Assembly: GCF_016803395.1 (NCBI RefSeq)
Contig: NZ_JAEVHL010000004.1
Span: 1 to 64,000, forward strand
Length of the DNA stretch: 64,000 bases
Origin: Micromonospora tarensis
Lineage (GTDB): Bacteria; Actinomycetota; Actinomycetes; Mycobacteriales; Micromonosporaceae
Direction of reading: 5' to 3'
The position numbers and the translations under genes were made by a program. The notes under the pieces were generated by a model, which saw only the letters and a list, made by a program, of their open reading frames with translations, did no database searches and was not told the origin of the DNA. Position 1 is the stretch's first letter, and each line of letters starts with the position of its first letter. Shown here one piece after another: positions 7,415 to 19,149 of the stretch.

Positions 7415-10117
7415 TCAGCTACGCAGCGTCCACTGCTGGTTCGTGCCTCCGTTGCAGGCCCAGAGGATGACCTTCGTGCCGTTGGCGGTGGCGGCGCCGT
7501 TGGCGTCGAGGCAGAGCCCGGACTGGGCGTTCGTCACGGTGCCGTTGGCGTTGACGTTCCACTGCTGGTTGGTCCCGCCGTGGCAGTCCCAGATGATCAC
7601 GGCGGTGCCGTTGGCCGTGCCGCCCCCGGAGGCGTCCAGGCACTTGTTGCCGTACACCATCAGCTGCTTGCCGCTGGTCTGGGTGAACCGCTGGTTGGTG
7701 GCACCGGAGCAGTCGTAGAGCTGGACCTGGGTGCCGTTGGTGGTGGTGGAGTTGGGCACGTCCACGCAGCGGCCGGACTGACCACCCACGAGCTGCCCGC
7801 TCCCGGTGCCGCTGCCACCGCCCTGCTGCTGCCGGACGATCGAGGCCGACTCCGCCGACCGGTTGCCCTGGGCGTCGACCACGAACAGCCGGTACTCCCC
7901 CTGGTTGGTCGGCACGGCGATGGACGTGGCGGTGCCGCCCGCCCTGGTCATCGTCGGTCCGGCGGCGAAGGTGGTGGTGCCGGAGGGCGCCAGCCACACC
8001 GACTTGGAGGCGTCGCCGGTGCTCCGGATCGGAATCGACGCCGTCGCGCTGGTGACGAAGGTGCTGGCCGGCAGGACGTAGTTCGGCGCGGAGAAGTTGC
8101 TCGCCGGGATGATGTCCCGGTACGCGTCCTCCAGGCCGGAGTTAGCCGCGATGCCGTACGCCGTCGCCGGCCAGACGTAGTCGGAGGAGACGAGGATGTC
8201 GGCGACGGTGCTGTTCGGCAGGTTCTTGTTCGACACCTTGTTGATCGGGCCGTAGATCTGCGTGATGCTCAGATCGTGCTTCCGACCGAAGTCGTCGGAA
8301 TTGATCATCCAGGTGACGTTCTTGTCGATGCTCAGGACGTTGTCCCGGAAGGTGATGAACGCCGATCCCTCGTCCGGGTGCAGCCCGTACTTGTGACCCG
8401 AGGGAACGCCCTGGAGGTAGTTGTTGGTGATCGTCGTCCCGGGCTGGCTGCCGAGCGTGTAGATCGGCGCCGTGTCGCTCAGGCGCTGCACCGTGTCGAT
8501 GATGTGGTTGTAGCTGATGGTGTTGTTGCGCGCCGTGGTGGTCGGTCGGTTCGGCGTGATCGAGCCCGACGATCCGTCGAAGTTCCACCAGCCCCAGCCG
8601 AGGGTGATGCCCGACCAGGGGGCCTTCTCGATCCGGTTGCGCTGGATGGTGAGCGTGTCGACGAAGTACGCCGAGATGGGGCTGTGCCCGTTGAACAGGA
8701 CGGCGCTGTCGTAGAGGTAGTTGTTCTTGATGTCGATGTTCTTCGGCAACCCCTCGACCTGGGGGCTGTACTTCTCGTTGTTGCTCGAGGTGCCGTCGCC
8801 GATGAAGACGTGCTGGGGATGACCGATGTTGATGGCGGACCCGGCCACGTCGTTGGCGTGGTTGCCGATCAACTGCGAGCCCTGCACGTCGTTGACCATG
8901 CTGACGCCGTCCGCGCCGGTGTGGTGGATCCGGTTGCGCTGCAGGAGGATCCCGTCGGCGTTCTGCACCTGGACGATGGCGGGGGTGACGTCCACGTTGC
9001 GGTAGTAGTAGACGTGGAAGTTGCCCTTGGCGTACACCTGGGCGCCGAGGTTGCCCTGCTGGGCCTGCTTGAAGGACGAGCCGGCGACGTTGAACAGGTT
9101 CCAGTCGGAGTGCCGCACGGTCAGGCCGGAGAAGGTGATGTTGCGCGCGTGGTTGCTCGTCGAGCTGCCGGCGACCCGCAGCACTGTGGTGACGTTGTTC
9201 GGCGCGTAGACCGTCGCCGTCGACATGTTCTCCGAGCTGGCCTTGTAGTAGTAGACCGTCTGGCTGCCCTTGTCGAAGTAGAACTCGCCGGGGGCGTCCA
9301 GGAACTCGTAGGCGTTCATCACCTTGTGCGTGCCGCCCGACTGCGCGTTGCCGTTGAACGCGCCCTGGGCGATGGCCCCGCCCGGCTGCTGGAGCAGGGC
9401 GACCCGACTCGCGCCGTCGGAACTCGTGGTCACCTGCCGCACACCGACGATGGCAGTGGTCCAGGTCGTACCCGTCTCGATCTCGATGTCGTCCTGGTTG
9501 CGGGCGATGGACGGGAAGTCGCTCAGGCTGTAGCGGGAGCCGTCACACTGCGACCCCGACTCCCAGGCCCAGGAGGCCTGACCGGCGTTGATGGTGTACG
9601 TCCCGTAGCAGCCGCCCGAGCTGATCGTCTTCGACGCCATGTACGCGCGCTTGTCGTTGACGTAGAGCGCCCGCAGCTTGTTGGAGCGGTTCAGCGGCGC
9701 CTTCCAGATGTTCCCGCTGTGCTGGGTCCACCCGGTCACCTGGACCCCGCCCTCGAGGACCGGCGTCTCACCGGTGTAGGCGGCGTAGCTGATCCGGAAC
9801 CCGTTGTTGCCGGAGTCGGCGGCACCGAACTCGACGGTGCTGGTGACCGGATAACTGCCGCCGCGCAGGTAGACGTTGATGTCGCCGGTCATGTTCGTGT
9901 TGACCGTGCGGACGACGTCCCGCGCGCGTTGGATCGTCCGGAATGGAGACGTCAGCGTGCCGGGGTTGGCGTCGTTGCCGTCGGGGGCCACGTAGTAGGT
10001 CGCCTGGACCGCGGCCGAGGCCGGCAGTTGATCGGTCAGCACGGCCGGCAGCGTGGCGGCGACGAGAGCCGCCGCCGCCAGCAGCGACGTTCGAGCGGTG
10101 GACACGATTGACCTCAC
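7415..10117 (-). CDS. Secreted right-handed beta-helix protein with C-terminal CBM13 (ricin-type) domain
   Basis: The product is 900 aa. Residues 1-35 are a Sec signal peptide (TSLLAAAALVAATLPAVL, cleavage near ASA-AV). ATYYVAPDGNDANPGTLTSP starts the catalytic-like region, a right-handed parallel beta-helix (about 40-690), with many short N-rich turns such as ITNNYL and DGILLQRNRIHHTGADGVS. This layout fits GH141-like or polysaccharide-lyase-like proteins; the exact activity is not decidable. A linker of about 90 residues leads to CBM13 at about 775-900, with three repeats ending in QRF, QQW and QQW. The GTG at 10117 has an AGAGGAA ribosome binding site. It is probably exported to degrade plant polysaccharide. 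Confidence 0.8.
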   Translation of the reverse strand: MRSIVSTARTSLLAAAALVAATLPAVLTDQLPASAAVQATYYVAPDGNDANPGTLTSPFRTIQRARDVVRTVNTNMTGDINVYLRGGSYPVTSTVEFGAADSGNNGFRISYAAYTGETPVLEGGVQVTGWTQHSGNIWKAPLNRSNKLRALYVNDKRAYMASKTISSGGCYGTYTINAGQASWAWESGSQCDGSRYSLSDFPSIARNQDDIEIETGTTWTTAIVGVRQVTTSSDGASRVALLQQPGGAIAQGAFNGNAQSGGTHKVMNAYEFLDAPGEFYFDKGSQTVYYYKASSENMSTATVYAPNNVTTVLRVAGSSTSNHARNITFSGLTVRHSDWNLFNVAGSSFKQAQQGNLGAQVYAKGNFHVYYYRNVDVTPAIVQVQNADGILLQRNRIHHTGADGVSMVNDVQGSQLIGNHANDVAGSAINIGHPQHVFIGDGTSSNNEKYSPQVEGLPKNIDIKNNYLYDSAVLFNGHSPISAYFVDTLTIQRNRIEKAPWSGITLGWGWWNFDGSSGSITPNRPTTTARNNTISYNHIIDTVQRLSDTAPIYTLGSQPGTTITNNYLQGVPSGHKYGLHPDEGSAFITFRDNVLSIDKNVTWMINSDDFGRKHDLSITQIYGPINKVSNKNLPNSTVADILVSSDYVWPATAYGIAANSGLEDAYRDIIPASNFSAPNYVLPASTFVTSATASIPIRSTGDASKSVWLAPSGTTTFAAGPTMTRAGGTATSIAVPTNQGEYRLFVVDAQGNRSAESASIVRQQQGGGSGTGSGQLVGGQSGRCVDVPNSTTTNGTQVQLYDCSGATNQRFTQTSGKQLMVYGNKCLDASGGGTANGTAVIIWDCHGGTNQQWNVNANGTVTNAQSGLCLDANGAATANGTKVILWACNGGTNQQWTLRS

Positions 10118-10502
10118 GTACTGTTCCTCTCATTTTGCCGTCGGCAGGGGACCCCGTGCGTATCGAACGATGAGTACGGAAACAGCGACACCATCAGGGC
10201 CGGCGGGGCTTTCGACGCCCAACCGCACTCTCTTGTTAATCGCCTCGAAATCTTCCCGAAGCGTAGGTCACACGTGTGATGAATGCAACCGGCAATCGGC
10301 GGACGTCTATGCGCTAATGCTGACGAAGCCGGCAGAAAGCCCAGACCTGACGGGCCTCGAAACACGGTCGTCGGATGAATCCCCGTCGAGGCGGGGCAGC
10401 ACATCCGGTCGCCGGAGCCGGCACGCGACCGGTGGGCGCACCGCACTGCGGCACGCGCGTGGACCCCGGCGGGGCGCGACGACCGCCCCGGCCCGGGCTC
10501 CG
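10118..10502. other. 385-bp intergenic region with a palindrome and a weak hairpin
   Basis: This separates two minus-strand genes. Bases 10268-10279 form a perfect palindrome, TCACACGTGTGA, about 150 bases above the start of the beta-helix gene and could be a regulator site. Bases 10470-10476 and 10484-10490 (CGGGGCG/CGCCCCG, 7-base loop) form a hairpin just downstream of the GH3 gene and may terminate it. No gene was recognised. Confidence 0.5.
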
Positions 10503-13487
10503 TCAGCGGATGGCGAAGGTCGTCAGCCGCAGCGGGGAGTCGAACACCAGGTACACGTCGTGCGTGCCGGCCACCCGGGCCAACTCGGCGCTGGTGCTGA
10601 CGTACCGGTAGTCGTCTCCGGTGCTGGGCACCGGGATCGTGCCCAGCAGTCGCCCGGTGGGCGATCCCAGTCGGATCTGGATGGCGCCGGCGCCCGCTCC
10701 GGCCTTGGCGACCGTCGCGGTGACGGTGCGCGCTCCGGCACGCAGGGCGGAACCGTCGAAGGAGATCCACTGACCGGCCTCGGTGGCGCCGACGGCAGTG
10801 CCACGCGCCTTCGACTCGTCGACCAGCCGGGCACCCGCGTACCTGTCGAAGTTCTCCGCCCGGGTGGGTCGGGACAAATCCCGGGCCGGGATCGTCTCGC
10901 CCCGTACCCGGACCGCCGCCCGGGCCCTGACGTCCCCGACGGACGAGCCGGCCAGCAGGTCGTAGGTGGACGACTCGACCACCCAGCGACTGCGGGTGAC
11001 GTCCCAGTGCGCCAGGTCGGCGGCGGGCAGCCGGAGCGTCACGGTCCGGGTCTGCCCGGGTGCGAGTTCCACCCGCTGGAACGCCTTGAGCTGGCGCAAC
11101 GGTGTAGTGTCCCGCGAGGTGCGCTGGTGGGTGTAGAGCTGGACCACCTCGGAGCCGGCCCGGCCGCCGACGTTCGTCACGTCGACGCTGGCCGTGATGG
11201 TGCCGTCGGCGCCCACCGACCCGCCGCCGGTACGCAGCTGGCCGTACCGGAAGCGGGTGTACGACAGCCCGTGGCCGAACGGGTAGAGCGGCTTCGCTTT
11301 GCTGTACAGGTAGGTCTGCTCCGACGAGATGATGTCGTATTCCAGCAGGTCGGGCGGCAGCTGCGCGTCCGATCGGTACCAGGTCTGGGTCAGCCGGCCG
11401 GACGGGTTGCGGTCGCCGAACAGGACGTCGGCGACCGCGTGCCCGGTCTCCGCGCCGGCGTGGGTGGTCCAGACGATGGCCGGTACGTGCTCCTGCGCCC
11501 AGGCGGTGGTGACCGGGTAGCTGGTCTGGAGCACCAGCACGGTCCGCGGGTTGGCGGTGGTCACGGCCTTGACCAGCGCCTCCTGGCCGGCGCTCAACGC
11601 CGTCGAGGTTCGGTCGTGCGCCTCGCGGCCGTTGATGAACGGGTTGCTGCCGACGACGAGCACCGCGGTGTCGGCAGCCTTCGCCGCCGCGACCGCCCGG
11701 TTGATTCCGTTGCTGATGACCTCACGGCTGAACCGGGTGGCGGCGTCCGGGGTCGCCGCGCCGAGGGTGAGCGCGCCGTCGTCGCCGACCGTGACGTACG
11801 TGTTGACGCCGAACCAGCTCTCCTTGGTCTCGTAGCCGGCGTACCGCAGCACCACTGTCCCGTCGGCCTGCGGCTCCAGCTTGAACTGCTGCTGCACGTA
11901 CCAGCCGTTCGGCTGCTCGTCGCGGGTGACGAACGGACCCCAGTTGTAGCCGAGGTAGCGGCCGTTGGCGGCGTTGCGCAACGTCACCACGCCCTGTCCC
12001 CAGTCGACCTCGTCGAACTGGGCGACGAGCGCCGGGGTGGCGCCGGTCCCGAGCACCCGGTCGGCGTCGGTGGTGCCGGTGGCCGAGACGTACCGGCCGG
12101 TCGCCGCGACCTTCAGCGCGATCCGGTCCGCCCCGTCGAGCCCACTGACGCTGGCGCTGTCACCCAACCGTTCGCGGATGCCGTCGAGCGCCGTCACCTG
12201 GTACGGCAGGTCGCCGCCGTACCAGTCGGAGTAGAGCGTGTCGGCCAGCGGGCCGAGCACGGCCACCTTGCGGGTGCGGGCCGGGTCCAGCGGAAGCGCC
12301 TGCCGGGAGTTCTTCAGCAGCACCATCGCCTCGCCGGCGGCCTGGCGGGCGAGCCGCTGGTGTTCCGGGCTGTTGATGACGTCCGGGGTGATGCCGCCGT
12401 ACCGGCCGCCGCCCGGGTCGAACTCCCCGAGCCGGAACCGGATGGTCAGGATGTCCCGGATCCGGGCGTCGATGTCCCGCTCGGTGAGCAGGCCGGTGGC
12501 GAGGGCCTGCTTGATGGCGGTGACTGTCGGCTGGGCGTTGGTGTCGTCGGTGATGAAGCTGCTGAGTCCGGCCTTGATGATCGCCGCGTTCGCCTCGGCC
12601 TGGGTGCTGTAGTACTTCTGCGAGTTGACGAGGTTGTTCGGCGCCCAGGCGTCGGTGACGTTCATCAGGGTCTGGTCGGTCCAGCCGCGCACCACGGTGG
12701 CCAGGTCCGGGTCGACCGTCGCGGGACGTCCGTTGACCAGGTTGTAGGCGGCCATCATCCCGGTCGCCGCATCGGCGGCGATGGCCGGCTTGAAGGCGGC
12801 GCGATCGTACTCGTTGAGCACCCGCGGCGGCACGTTCGACGAGGTGACGTCCCGCCGGACCTCGTTGTTGTAGGCCAGGTAGTGCTTGAGGGTGGGGGCG
12901 CTCTTCAAGTGGTTCGGGTCGCCACCGGTCATCCCCGCGCCGTACGCGGTGGAGATCGCGGCGGTCAGCAGCGGATCCTCCGAGTAGCCCTCCTCGTTGC
13001 GGCCCCACCGGGGGTCGCGCAGCAGATTGACCACCGGCGCCCAGAGATTGAGACCCCACACCCGGGGGTTCTGCGCGTGGTACCCGCGCGCCTCGTCCCC
13101 GACGGCGGACCCCACCCGCTGGATCAGGTCGGGGTTCCAGGTGCTCGCCATGCCCACCGGCTGCGGGAAGGCGGTGCCGCGCGCCTTGACCACCGCGCCG
13201 TTGTTGTCGATGTCGGTCGACCAGGCCACCCCGTGCAGCGCCTCGGTGCCGGTCTTGAACAGCCCGATGCCCAGCCGGGGAACGGCTGGCTGGTACTGGT
13301 GCAGCCAGGAGATCTTCTCGTCCAGTGTGAGCCGCCCGAGCAGGTCGTCGACCCGCGTGTGCACCGGCAGGTGTGGGTCTCGGAACGGGTAGGTGGGATC
13401 GGCGAGCGCGGTGCCGGGAACGGCCGGCAGGGCCAGCAGGGCGAGCGCGAGCGCGGTGATGCCGCGCCGAAGGCGCCAGTTCCGCAT
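10503..13487 (-). CDS. Secreted GH3 beta-glycosidase with inserted beta-trefoil-like domain and CBM6-like tail
   Basis: The product is about 994 aa. Signal peptide at 1-35 (ALALALLALPAVPGTALA). The GH3 N-terminal barrel (about 40-330) includes the NLLRDPRWGRNEEGYSEDP motif and LKHYLAYNNE, with the expected nucleophile Asp in NVTDAWA. The second GH3 domain contains GEAMVLLKN and AVLGPLADTLYSDWYGG, and is interrupted at about 465-600 by a segment with VAATGRYVSATG and NAANGRYLGYNWG, typical of fascin-like or RICIN-like beta-trefoils. The FnIII-like domain is at about 715-850, and the last about 130 residues (ARLVDESKARGTAVG, GQWISFDGSAL) resemble CBM6. ATG 13487 is preferred over 13502 because GAGGAG precedes it. 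A palindromic operator lies upstream. Confidence 0.85.
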   Translation of the reverse strand: MRNWRLRRGITALALALLALPAVPGTALADPTYPFRDPHLPVHTRVDDLLGRLTLDEKISWLHQYQPAVPRLGIGLFKTGTEALHGVAWSTDIDNNGAVVKARGTAFPQPVGMASTWNPDLIQRVGSAVGDEARGYHAQNPRVWGLNLWAPVVNLLRDPRWGRNEEGYSEDPLLTAAISTAYGAGMTGGDPNHLKSAPTLKHYLAYNNEVRRDVTSSNVPPRVLNEYDRAAFKPAIAADAATGMMAAYNLVNGRPATVDPDLATVVRGWTDQTLMNVTDAWAPNNLVNSQKYYSTQAEANAAIIKAGLSSFITDDTNAQPTVTAIKQALATGLLTERDIDARIRDILTIRFRLGEFDPGGGRYGGITPDVINSPEHQRLARQAAGEAMVLLKNSRQALPLDPARTRKVAVLGPLADTLYSDWYGGDLPYQVTALDGIRERLGDSASVSGLDGADRIALKVAATGRYVSATGTTDADRVLGTGATPALVAQFDEVDWGQGVVTLRNAANGRYLGYNWGPFVTRDEQPNGWYVQQQFKLEPQADGTVVLRYAGYETKESWFGVNTYVTVGDDGALTLGAATPDAATRFSREVISNGINRAVAAAKAADTAVLVVGSNPFINGREAHDRTSTALSAGQEALVKAVTTANPRTVLVLQTSYPVTTAWAQEHVPAIVWTTHAGAETGHAVADVLFGDRNPSGRLTQTWYRSDAQLPPDLLEYDIISSEQTYLYSKAKPLYPFGHGLSYTRFRYGQLRTGGGSVGADGTITASVDVTNVGGRAGSEVVQLYTHQRTSRDTTPLRQLKAFQRVELAPGQTRTVTLRLPAADLAHWDVTRSRWVVESSTYDLLAGSSVGDVRARAAVRVRGETIPARDLSRPTRAENFDRYAGARLVDESKARGTAVGATEAGQWISFDGSALRAGARTVTATVAKAGAGAGAIQIRLGSPTGRLLGTIPVPSTGDDYRYVSTSAELARVAGTHDVYLVFDSPLRLTTFAIR

Positions 13488-15116
<1,629 letters not shown>

Positions 15117-15142
15117 CCGACGCGACCTCGACGACCAGCCAT

Positions 15143-15167
15143 GCCGCCGAACCTCGTGTTCGGCGGC
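15143..15167. terminator. 10-bp hairpin with 5-base loop after the SGNH gene
   Basis: GCCGCCGAAC (15143-15152) pairs with GTTCGGCGGC (15158-15167) over the loop CTCGT. It begins 26 bases after the SGNH stop codon and is the tightest hairpin of this kind I noticed in the window, so an intrinsic terminator is likely. Confidence 0.75.
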
Positions 15168-15298
15168 GCGGCTGCCTCGCCGCGTACACCCGGTAGGGCC
15201 TGCCCCACCGCCGACCCTCCCGCTCACCGGCTGTCACCGCACCGATCCGCTTCATAGGGTCGCAGGAAAGTGACGGAACACGCTGCGGGGGTGGTCGC

Positions 15299-16504
15299 GT
15301 GACCTTTTCCATCGAGAATTCGCCAGTCGAGAATCGAGCGTCGTCCGGGGCGCCATCCCGGATCGTCGACGTCGACGCGCTGCGTGCCGTGGCGCTGCTG
15401 CTCATCCTGATTGTCAACATCGCCTTCTTCGCCTCCGGCTACTCCTTCCATCTGGTTGCGGATCCCGCGCACGACTCGTGGGGCGACCAGGCGATCCGGT
15501 GGATGGTCGAGCTGCTCCTCGCAATGAAGGCGTACCTGCTCTTCTCCTTCCTGTTCGGCTACAGCTTCACGCTCCAGCTCGATTCCGCCGCGCGGCGCGG
15601 CGTCGACATCGCCCCACGGTTCCGGCGACGGCTGGCCGGGCTCTTCGTGCTCGGCATCCTGCACGCGGTGCTGCTGTTCCAGGGCGACATCCTGACCACC
15701 TACGCACTGCTCGGCCTGGTACTGCTCGCCATGCGAAGAGTCCGCGCCAGCACCGCGGTACGCGCCGCCGTAGTGCTGACCGGCGCGATCGGCTTCGTTC
15801 TCGCGCTCGCCGCCACGGGCGGGACCCACTTGGTCAGCGATCCGGCGACAGCACTCGCGGCGGGGCAGCGGTCGACCGAGGCCCTACAGGGCGGGATCGG
15901 CTCGGTGATCACCGAGCACGTCCGTCAGCTGCCGGCGATGTTCGGCGCGCTCCTCGTGCAGGGGCCGCTCGCCCTCTCGGCCTTCCTCTTCGGGTACGCC
16001 GCCGGACGGCGCCGGCTACTCACCGACGTCACCGGGAACCGGCAGCTCCTGCGCCGGGTCCAGCAGCTGGGCTATCCGATCGGCCTGGCCGGTGCGGTGA
16101 TCTTCGCAGCGGGCGGGGGCACCGCCAACCTGACCGGGCTGACGGCGGGCGTGCTCACCGCGCCGCTGCTGGCGGCCGCGTACGCCGCCACCCTGCTCCA
16201 GTTCTTCCAGACCGACCGGGGGCGGCGGGTCGTCGCCGTACTCGCGCCGGCCGGACGAATGTCCCTGTCGAACTACCTGGGTCAATCGCTGCTCTGCGTG
16301 CTGATCTTCACCGGCGTCGGGCTGGGCCTCGCCGGTGCCGTCGCGCCCCCGGCGGTCGTCCTCATCGCGGTCGCCATCTACTGTGCGCAGCTCGCCGCCA
16401 GCGCGGTGTGGATGGCCCGGTTCCGGTACGGGCCGGTGGAGTGGCTGTTGCGGGCCTGGACCGAGCGGCACTGGCCACGGCTGCGGGCCACGGACCCGGC
16501 CTGA
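15299..16504 (+). CDS. DUF418 family integral membrane protein
   Basis: The product is 401 aa with GTG start. About nine to ten hydrophobic helices are visible (VALLLILIVNIAFFAS, LLFSFLFGYSFTL, LAGLFVLGILHAVLLF, MFGALLVQGPLALSAFLFGYA). The patterns FLFGYSF, LGILHAVLLFQGDILTTYALLGLVLL and, near the end, GRMSLSNYLGQSLLCVLIFTG followed by FRYGPVEWLLRAWT are diagnostic for DUF418. Function unknown; members are often proposed to be transporters or acyltransferase-like. It converges on the PhyH gene with 38 bases between stops and may not belong to the biosynthetic cluster. Confidence 0.85.
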   Translation: MTFSIENSPVENRASSGAPSRIVDVDALRAVALLLILIVNIAFFASGYSFHLVADPAHDSWGDQAIRWMVELLLAMKAYLLFSFLFGYSFTLQLDSAARRGVDIAPRFRRRLAGLFVLGILHAVLLFQGDILTTYALLGLVLLAMRRVRASTAVRAAVVLTGAIGFVLALAATGGTHLVSDPATALAAGQRSTEALQGGIGSVITEHVRQLPAMFGALLVQGPLALSAFLFGYAAGRRRLLTDVTGNRQLLRRVQQLGYPIGLAGAVIFAAGGGTANLTGLTAGVLTAPLLAAAYAATLLQFFQTDRGRRVVAVLAPAGRMSLSNYLGQSLLCVLIFTGVGLGLAGAVAPPAVVLIAVAIYCAQLAASAVWMARFRYGPVEWLLRAWTERHWPRLRATDPA

Positions 16505-16542
16505 CGGCACCGTGGCCAGCACCAACCATCCGCGACGCCCGG

Positions 16543-17346
16543 CTACAGGTCGTCGCTCCCGATCCGGACGACCGGCGTGGTGTCGCGGTTGACCAGGAAC
16601 TCCGGCCGGGTCGGGTTGGCCGGGGCGTTGCTCACCCGGTTGTACGTCACCAGCATGATCGCCCTGCGCTGCTCGGACGTGTTGTTCGACGACGAGTGGA
16701 CGATGTTCGGGTGGAACGCCGTGACCGCCCCGGCCGGACCGGTCAGCGGCACGACCCCGTAGGCATCGACGAGCGATTCGACCAACTCGTCCGGGACGGT
16801 GTACTCCAGTGCGGCGGCCACGTGCTTGCGCCAGTCGTGGCTCGCCTGCCGTTCGCTGGACGCGGGACCGATCATTCCGAGCTCGTGGCTGCCGGGGATG
16901 ACCCGTAGCGGCCCGTTCGCCTCGGTCACGTCGTCGAGGAAGACCGCGATGTTCACCGCGTCCGGAGCGGCCATGCCATCCTCCCGGTGCCAGAACACGA
17001 AGTCCTGGTGCCACGGCCATGCCGCTCCCTCGCGCGGCTGCTTCATGTTGACCTTGAACTGGTAGACGTACGCCGGCCCGCCGAGCAGCGCCTCCGCCAG
17101 ATCGACGAGCATCGGCAGGCGTACGACCCGATCGCAGACCTGGTCGAAACGGTGACAGCCGTGCACCGCACGGATGACCGAGGTTCCGGACTCGTAGACG
17201 ATCTCCGGACGCTCCTGCTCGCTGATGGCCGCGATCGCCTGGCGTAACTTCGCCACGTTCTCGTCCGTCAACCGTTGCTCAGGCGCGCAGTACCCGTTCT
17301 TGCCGTACGAGGACACCAGGTCCGGCCATTCGTGATTCACTCGCAT
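16543..17346 (-). CDS. PhyH-family Fe(II)/2-oxoglutarate-dependent dioxygenase
   Basis: The product is about 267 aa. The iron ligands are visible: His and Asp in WPWHQDFVFWH, and the distal His in FHPNIVHSSSNN. The 2-oxoglutarate-binding Arg is probably in EQRRAIMLVTYN. The family includes ectoine hydroxylase and free amino acid hydroxylases that serve NRPS pathways, and this length and motif set fit that group. It is the last gene of the block A operon, 25 bases below the ABC gene. The ATG at 17346 has an AAGGACG ribosome binding site; the longer frame to 17418 would overlap the ABC gene. Inference: hydroxylates an amino acid precursor or the peptide. Confidence 0.82.
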   Translation of the reverse strand: MRVNHEWPDLVSSYGKNGYCAPEQRLTDENVAKLRQAIAAISEQERPEIVYESGTSVIRAVHGCHRFDQVCDRVVRLPMLVDLAEALLGGPAYVYQFKVNMKQPREGAAWPWHQDFVFWHREDGMAAPDAVNIAVFLDDVTEANGPLRVIPGSHELGMIGPASSERQASHDWRKHVAAALEYTVPDELVESLVDAYGVVPLTGPAGAVTAFHPNIVHSSSNNTSEQRRAIMLVTYNRVSNAPANPTRPEFLVNRDTTPVVRIGSDDL

Positions 17347-17371
17347 GCGATTTCGTCCTTCCGATCCGACG

Positions 17372-19149
17372 TCAGACGTAGCCGCGGGCATGTGCTTCGT
17401 AGAGTTCGGCGTACTCACCGTCCAGCGCCATGAGCTCGCGGTGGCTGCCCTGCTCGATGACAGTGCCGCCGGAGAGCACGACGATGTGGTCCGCCATGCT
17501 CACCGTCGAGAACCGGTGCGAGACCAGCAGGACGATCCCGCCCCGCACCTGTCGAGCGACCCGCGCGGCGCCCACGAACTGCTCGTACAGGTCGTTCTCC
17601 GCCTGTGGATCCAGCGCGGCGGTCGGCTCGTCCAGCACCGCCAGCAGCGGCGTCCGCCTCATCAGGGCACGACCGAGCGCCAGCTTCTGCCACTGCCCGT
17701 GGGAGAGCTGGGTGCCGTTGAACAACGTGCCGAGCTGCGTCTCCAGCCCATCGGGCAACTGTTCCACCAGGGCCGTCGCACCCGCCTCCGCCACCGCCGT
17801 CTGCACCGCCGTCCGGTCCGACACGCGACGCAGGTCGCCGACCCCAACGGTCTCCCGCACCCGGGTCTCGAGCTTGGCGTAGTCCTGGAAGGCCCCGGTG
17901 AGCTCGCTGCTCCAGGCGACCGGGTCGATGTCCGCAAGCGGTGTGTCGTCGACCAGGATCGCGCCCCGGCTCGGCCGGTACATGCCCATCAGGAGTTTGA
18001 CGAGGGTGGTCTTGCCGGCGCCGTTCATGCCGACGAGCGCCACGACCGAACCGGCCTTCAGGTCCAGGTCGATGTCGGCGAGCAGTTCGGTACCGGCGCC
18101 CGGATAGCGGAACGAGACACCGCGCAGGCGCAGGCCGTTCGTGAGCTGGGCGGGCGGCGCGGCACCGCCGGACCGGCGTTGCCGTTCGGCGTGGTCCGCC
18201 AGCCACAGGTACTGCTCCAGCGCGTGGTTGGCTTCGGCGACCTGACCGACGCCGGAGACCGTCGCGGTCAGTTGGACCCGCAGGTAGCTGGCGAGGCTGG
18301 CGACCAGGATGAGCCCACCGACGGTTCCCCTGCCCTGGCCGAGCAGGTGGACGACCAGGGCCAGCGCCCCGACGTGCCCGGCTCCGAAACACACCCACCC
18401 GGCGGCGTGCGCCGCCGCGGCCCGGACCCGGGCCGCGACGAGTACCCGGGTGGTCGCCTCCCAACTCGCGTCGGCCGCCCGGCTCACCACGGGTACGGCC
18501 CCGGAGATCCGCAGCTCCTTAGCGGGACCGGCGGTGGTGCACAGCTCGTGCAGGTTCTTCTCCTTGCGCACTGTCGCGGCGGTGCGGTCCTTGGCCTGGG
18601 AGATGCGGCGGGTCGCGTAGCGGGACAACAGCAGCGGCGGCGCGGCGAGCACGGCGAGCAGCGTCAGCGCCGGATGCACGAGATACAGCAGCAGCACGCT
18701 GAGTGCCAGGCTCACGAACGAGGTGAACGTGCCGAGCGCCGTCCAGCAGACCCCGGCCAACGACTCGGTGTTCCGCTCCAGTTGGCTGATCCGGTCCACG
18801 TCCTGCGGCCGTTCCAGATGGCTCACCGTCGGTATCGAGGCGACCGTGGTGAGGATCTCCTGACTGATCACGATGTCGACCCGCTCGGTCAGGTCGACCT
18901 GGAGGTTGTGCTGGACCCGCTGCGCGGTGGCGACGACGGCGTAGGCCAGCGCACCGAGGCACGCGGCCAGCGCGATGGTGGGCAGCAGCCCCACCCGCGC
19001 GCTGTCGACCAGCCAGCGAAGGCTCGCCCCGGTGGTCGCGATGGAGGCGGCGTTCACCCCGGCCAGGGCGAGAATGAGGAACACCACGCGCCGGTCGCGC
19101 GCACGGCGATCCGCATCAGGTGACGGAGCACCCGGATCTTGGCCGTCAT
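17372..19149 (-). CDS. ABC transporter half-molecule (permease plus ATPase), frameshifted near the start
   Basis: From about 19087 onward the frame encodes a six-helix membrane domain followed by an ATPase: Walker A GMNGAGKTT, signature LSHGQWQKLALGRAL (a variant of LSGGQ), Walker B LLAVLDEPTAALD, and switch His in LLVSHRF. No ATG or GTG precedes 19087 in that frame. The other frame has ATG at 19149 overlapping the stop of the previous ABC gene (ATGA), coding MTAKIRVLRHLMRIAVRA, an ideal N-terminal helix. One base missing in the GC repeat at about 19091-19105 would join them. It probably pairs with the neighbouring half-transporter to export the product. Confidence 0.82.

Noticed and set aside
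7112-10111. 999-codon open frame on the plus strand
   Set aside because: It is the antisense of the beta-helix/CBM13 gene. Its product is a Val/Asp/Gly-rich string typical of high-GC shadow frames, and the minus-strand protein has a signal peptide and recognisable domains.
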